NCBI RefSeq assembly: GCF_000737695.1
Contig: NZ_JPRM01000026.1
Coordinates: 1 to 64,000 of the forward strand
Direction of reading: 5' to 3'
Length of the DNA: 64,000 bases
Source of the DNA: Flavobacterium hydatis
GTDB taxonomy: Bacteria; Bacteroidota; Bacteroidia; Flavobacteriales; Flavobacteriaceae
Positions 61,179 through 64,000 of the stretch are shown piece after piece. The position numbers and the translations under genes are program-made. Each line of letters begins with the position of its first letter. The stretch's first letter is position 1. The notes beneath the pieces are model-generated. The model did not search any database. It was not told the origin of the DNA and saw nothing but the letters and a program-made list of their open reading frames with translations.

Positions 61179-61367
61179 ATGTTTAGTCAGGGACAATTAA
61201 TATTTGCATTGTGTTTTTTTATCGCTTTTGTTATCGCAATGATATTTGCCTACAGAAAAGATGTGGGACTTCACAAAATATTCTACAAAGGAAATTATAA
61301 GGTTTTACTAGTTTTTATAGCTTTTATAATCATTCTATTTCTGATAAAAATATTCTTCAAACGATAA
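61179..61367 (+). CDS. Small two-helix membrane protein
   Basis: 62 residues with two membrane segments (LIFALCFFIAFVIAMIFAY and VLLVFIAFIIILFLIKIFF) joined by a short basic loop. No family name I am sure of; this type is common in Flavobacteria. A bidirectional terminator follows directly. Confidence 0.7.
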   Translation: MFSQGQLIFALCFFIAFVIAMIFAYRKDVGLHKIFYKGNYKVLLVFIAFIIILFLIKIFFKR

Positions 61368-61380
61368 TTTATTTCATAAA

Positions 61381-61408
61381 AAATGCCCGCTAAACTAGCG
61401 GGCATTTT
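61381..61408. terminator. Bidirectional terminator
   Basis: AAATGCCCGCTA / TAGCGGGCATTT stem between converging genes. Confidence 0.88.
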
Positions 61409-61430
61409 CATTATTAGTATCTATTACTTA

Positions 61431-63467
61431 TTAGTTTTCTAAAGGTAGGAAACCAAAGTTTTTAGAATAATCAAGCATTTGTTCTGCAAAAGTTTTAGGT
61501 TGTTTTACTTCTATCGAAATAATTTTTCCTTTAGCATCAACTTTAGGCTCAAGAATAGGATTTACAAATCCGCTGTAAGGCGCAGATGGAAATTGCTTGT
61601 TACGCTCTAAAACCTCAGCGTGTAATTTTTGGTCTACTTTTACACCATAATTTTCTACCAAAGCTTTTCCTGCATTGTAATCTCCTTCAGATTTTATACG
61701 TTGTACTTCACGTAACAACTGTCCGAATAAATCATGCAATTTATCATAATCAGTAATATTGAAATATGTTTTACCGTTACGCGTAATTTTTTCGATTACA
61801 TTATCTTTTTTACCTTTTTCGTAAACCCAAGCACTCACCCATTGACGGTTTCTCATGTGTGCTTCTTCGATATTAGCACCTAAGTCTAAACGAACCAATT
61901 GCGTCATTAATCCGTTACGGATATAACTATCGTATGATTCCATTCCTACTTTTTTCCAATCATCAACTAATCCAATTTCTTGTAACTTAGGATTATATAA
62001 ATAGTATAAACCAACTAAGTCAGCCCTACCTTCTTCCAGAGTCGAAGCATAACTTTTTAAAGTTTCTTTTGGAGTACCAACACCTTCATTTATTTGTCCT
62101 GAAGCATGACCTACAACTTCGTGTAAAGCAGTATGCAATTTATCTCCTATTTCACCATATTGTTTAGCCAAAGCGATTTCTTCTTCGTCATTAGCAAATT
62201 CTTTTAATTTACCACTTCCTGACGATTTAGAATATGCATCGATAATATTACCTAATGAAACAGATTTAGAACCGTGATCTGCACGAATCCAATCTGCATT
62301 AGGAAGATTCACACCAATTGGTGTACTTGGCGAAGCATCTCCAGACTCTCCCGCTACAATAACAGTTTTGTATGAAACTCCAACAACATTTTTCTTTTTG
62401 TGCTCTGGCATTAACGGAGAATTATCTTCAAACCATTGTGCATTTTTAGATACTACCTCCATTTTGGCTGACATATCAAAATCTTTAATTTGCACAACTC
62501 CTTCGTAAGATCCTCTATATCCTAATGGATCATTGTAAACTTCGATAAAACCACTTATGTAGTCAATATTTCCTTCGGTAGCATGCAACCAAGCTATATT
62601 ATAATCATCCCAAGTTTTTAAACTTCCTGTTCTATAATACTCGATTAATAATCCTATTGCATCACCTTGTTTTTTGTTTTCGGCAACCGTTTTGGCTTTT
62701 TCTAACCAAAAGATAATTTTATCAATCGCAGCTCCATACATTCCGCCGCTTTTCCAAACTTTTTCTTCTAATTGTCCTTTGGCATTTTTTACCAATTTAG
62801 AATTTAATCCATAAGAAATAGGTTTCTTAGGATCTGGGCTTGTTTGTTTTTTATAAAAATCTTCAGCTTCTTGTAATGTAATTCCTTTGTCATAAAAATT
62901 AATTGCAGAACCTGCTAACAATCCTTTAGACTCATCAAGATTTACTTTTTTACTATCTTCATCATTAAATAAAATAGCAGTAACCTCTGGAGATAATTTA
63001 GTTTTAGTAGCTTTTAGCAATCCTGCAAAATATTCTTGTGAAAAATCAGGTTTGATTTTCTCATTAGAATAATGGTGGTGAATACCATTAGAGAACCAAA
63101 CACGTTTAAGGTAAATTTCGAAATTTTTCCAATCTGTGCTTTTTTTATCACCTTTATAACTTACATAAATCTGCTCGAGAGCTTTTCTGATTTTTAAATT
63201 ATTCTTATAGTTCTGATCCCACATTATATCACGCCCTGCAGTTCCTGCTTGTGTAAGATAATATACTAATTCTTGTTCTTTAAGTGTTAAACTCTCCCAA
63301 CCAGGTATTTGATAGCGCAATACTTTAATGTCAGCAAATTGCTCTACTGTAAAATCAAAAGGCTTCTCATTATTTGTTTTCGATACAGCTGTGTTAGCAA
63401 CCTGAGCGTTGCAAATAACTGAAACTCCAACAGTCATAAAAAATCCTGCAGCTTTAAGTAATTTCAT
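61431..63467 (-). CDS. Dipeptidyl peptidase III (M49) with signal peptide
   Basis: 678 residues. Signal peptide LLKAAGFFMTVGVSVICNAQ. The M49 zinc motif HEXXGH is HEVVGH (His449 first), followed ~55 residues later by EEGRADLVGLY, which supplies the third ligand. It removes dipeptides from peptide N termini. Bacterial forms can be cytosolic; this one should be exported, fitting peptide use in the periplasm. Single gene. Confidence 0.93.
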   Translation of the reverse strand: MKLLKAAGFFMTVGVSVICNAQVANTAVSKTNNEKPFDFTVEQFADIKVLRYQIPGWESLTLKEQELVYYLTQAGTAGRDIMWDQNYKNNLKIRKALEQIYVSYKGDKKSTDWKNFEIYLKRVWFSNGIHHHYSNEKIKPDFSQEYFAGLLKATKTKLSPEVTAILFNDEDSKKVNLDESKGLLAGSAINFYDKGITLQEAEDFYKKQTSPDPKKPISYGLNSKLVKNAKGQLEEKVWKSGGMYGAAIDKIIFWLEKAKTVAENKKQGDAIGLLIEYYRTGSLKTWDDYNIAWLHATEGNIDYISGFIEVYNDPLGYRGSYEGVVQIKDFDMSAKMEVVSKNAQWFEDNSPLMPEHKKKNVVGVSYKTVIVAGESGDASPSTPIGVNLPNADWIRADHGSKSVSLGNIIDAYSKSSGSGKLKEFANDEEEIALAKQYGEIGDKLHTALHEVVGHASGQINEGVGTPKETLKSYASTLEEGRADLVGLYYLYNPKLQEIGLVDDWKKVGMESYDSYIRNGLMTQLVRLDLGANIEEAHMRNRQWVSAWVYEKGKKDNVIEKITRNGKTYFNITDYDKLHDLFGQLLREVQRIKSEGDYNAGKALVENYGVKVDQKLHAEVLERNKQFPSAPYSGFVNPILEPKVDAKGKIISIEVKQPKTFAEQMLDYSKNFGFLPLEN

Positions 63468-63742
63468 TATTAATGATATTTAGTTTATAAAAAAATTATT
63501 ATCTACCAAAGATACGTTTTCTTTAAAAAAAACATAAAAAACAACGTTAATATTACCTTTAGGCTATTTTTAAAAGTCAAATTTATTTATCTTGCTCTTA
63601 GCATTTTCTAGCAAAACTTTTTTTATAAAACTACCCAAAAGTTGGAAAAATTAACAAAAAAGGCCTAGTTTTGACTTTTTATTGGCTCCTATCGGATATT
63701 AATAAAATTTATACCTTTACATCAGAAAACAACAGAGATACT

Positions 63743-64000
63743 ATGAGAATTTTAAAATATATATTCCTTTTATTACTATTAAGTTTTGTCTCATTAACTG
63801 TATTTGTTGCCACTCAAAAAGGTGATTTTACGGTAGAGAGAAGCAAGGTTATTAAAACACAACGTGTTTCTTTGTATAACTTTGTAAACGATTATAGAAA
63901 CTGGGAAGATTTTGGTTCTTGGGTTACTGAAGATCCTAGTATTCATGTAGTTTTCCCTGCAAAAACTTCTGGTGTAAACGCTTCTTTTTCCTGGACAGGA
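63743..64000 (+). CDS. SRPBCC (polyketide cyclase)-like protein, cut by the window end
   Basis: ATG at 63743, open to the window edge (86 codons). Starts MRILKYIFLLLLLSFVSL, a membrane anchor or signal, then DFTVERSKVIKTQRVSLYNF and YRNWEDFGSW. This matches the opening of flavobacterial SRPBCC-family proteins (membrane segment, then a START-like barrel with the 'Y..W..F..W' pattern). The rest lies outside the window. Confidence 0.7.
   Translation, partial: MRILKYIFLLLLLSFVSLTVFVATQKGDFTVERSKVIKTQRVSLYNFVNDYRNWEDFGSWVTEDPSIHVVFPAKTSGVNASFSWTG

Overview
The window looks like a chromosome segment of a Flavobacterium-like member of the Bacteroidota. The DNA is AT-rich and most genes start without a strong Shine-Dalgarno site. 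Several secreted proteins carry type IX secretion signals (type A tail on the S8 protease, type B tail on the giant adhesin beside a PorP/SprF-like partner). Promoter-like boxes of the form TAnnTTTG and the many short palindromic intergenic repeats fit the same group. This is inferred from content; no rRNA or marker gene is present.

Layout. 0-3.1 kb: secreted S8 protease. 3.1-9.3 kb (minus strand): DEDDh exonuclease, metallophosphoesterase, slipin, two tRNA-like RNAs, a frameshifted ATP-grasp gene, an RLIG1-like RNA ligase and seven irregular tRNA-type genes, four of them in a 283-bp tandem duplication. 9.3-14.7 kb: small ORFs, then a WGR protein and a SWIM zinc-finger protein. 14.7-17.7 kb: secreted tyrosinase with two secreted companions. 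18.5-21.8 kb: a 1090-residue protein with a DUF4297/Cap4-like nuclease start. 23.7-31.7 kb: three more irregular tRNAs, an SDR-like protein with an orphan partner, TatD, T4-type polynucleotide kinase/phosphatase, T4 Rnl1-type RNA ligase, a 190-nt tRNA-like RNA, a nucleotidyltransferase and an HD protein. 32-38.9 kb: PorP/SprF-like protein, adhesin and a WYL regulator. 39.2-45.6 kb: fatty-acid beta-oxidation operon (MarR, FadN, FadA, FadE types) with an inserted four-helix-bundle gene. 45.9-64 kb: mostly housekeeping (BCCT transporter, GH18 chitinase, SodC, LETM1-like protein, SulP with carbonic anhydrase, Dps/OxyR, MnmD, IlvE, lactonase, MazG-like, dipeptidyl peptidase III).

The most interesting part is a dispersed RNA-repair set between about 3 and 32 kb. 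It has two unrelated RNA ligases, a kinase/phosphatase that makes ligatable ends, a nucleotidyltransferase, nucleases, at least one large tRNA-shaped noncoding RNA, and an array of tRNAs with odd anticodon arms. Four of these loci share one control sequence: a dyad (TGCGCAAAATAATTGCGTA-like) placed 8-9 nt upstream of an AAtCTTTG box. It lies in front of the Rnl1/Pnkp operon, the nucleotidyltransferase, the 190-nt tRNA-like RNA and the second tRNA-like RNA. The fixed spacing argues for one regulon that makes both repair enzymes and structured RNAs. That reading is inference; the repeated element, the tRNA-like folds and the enzyme motifs can be read directly from the sequence.
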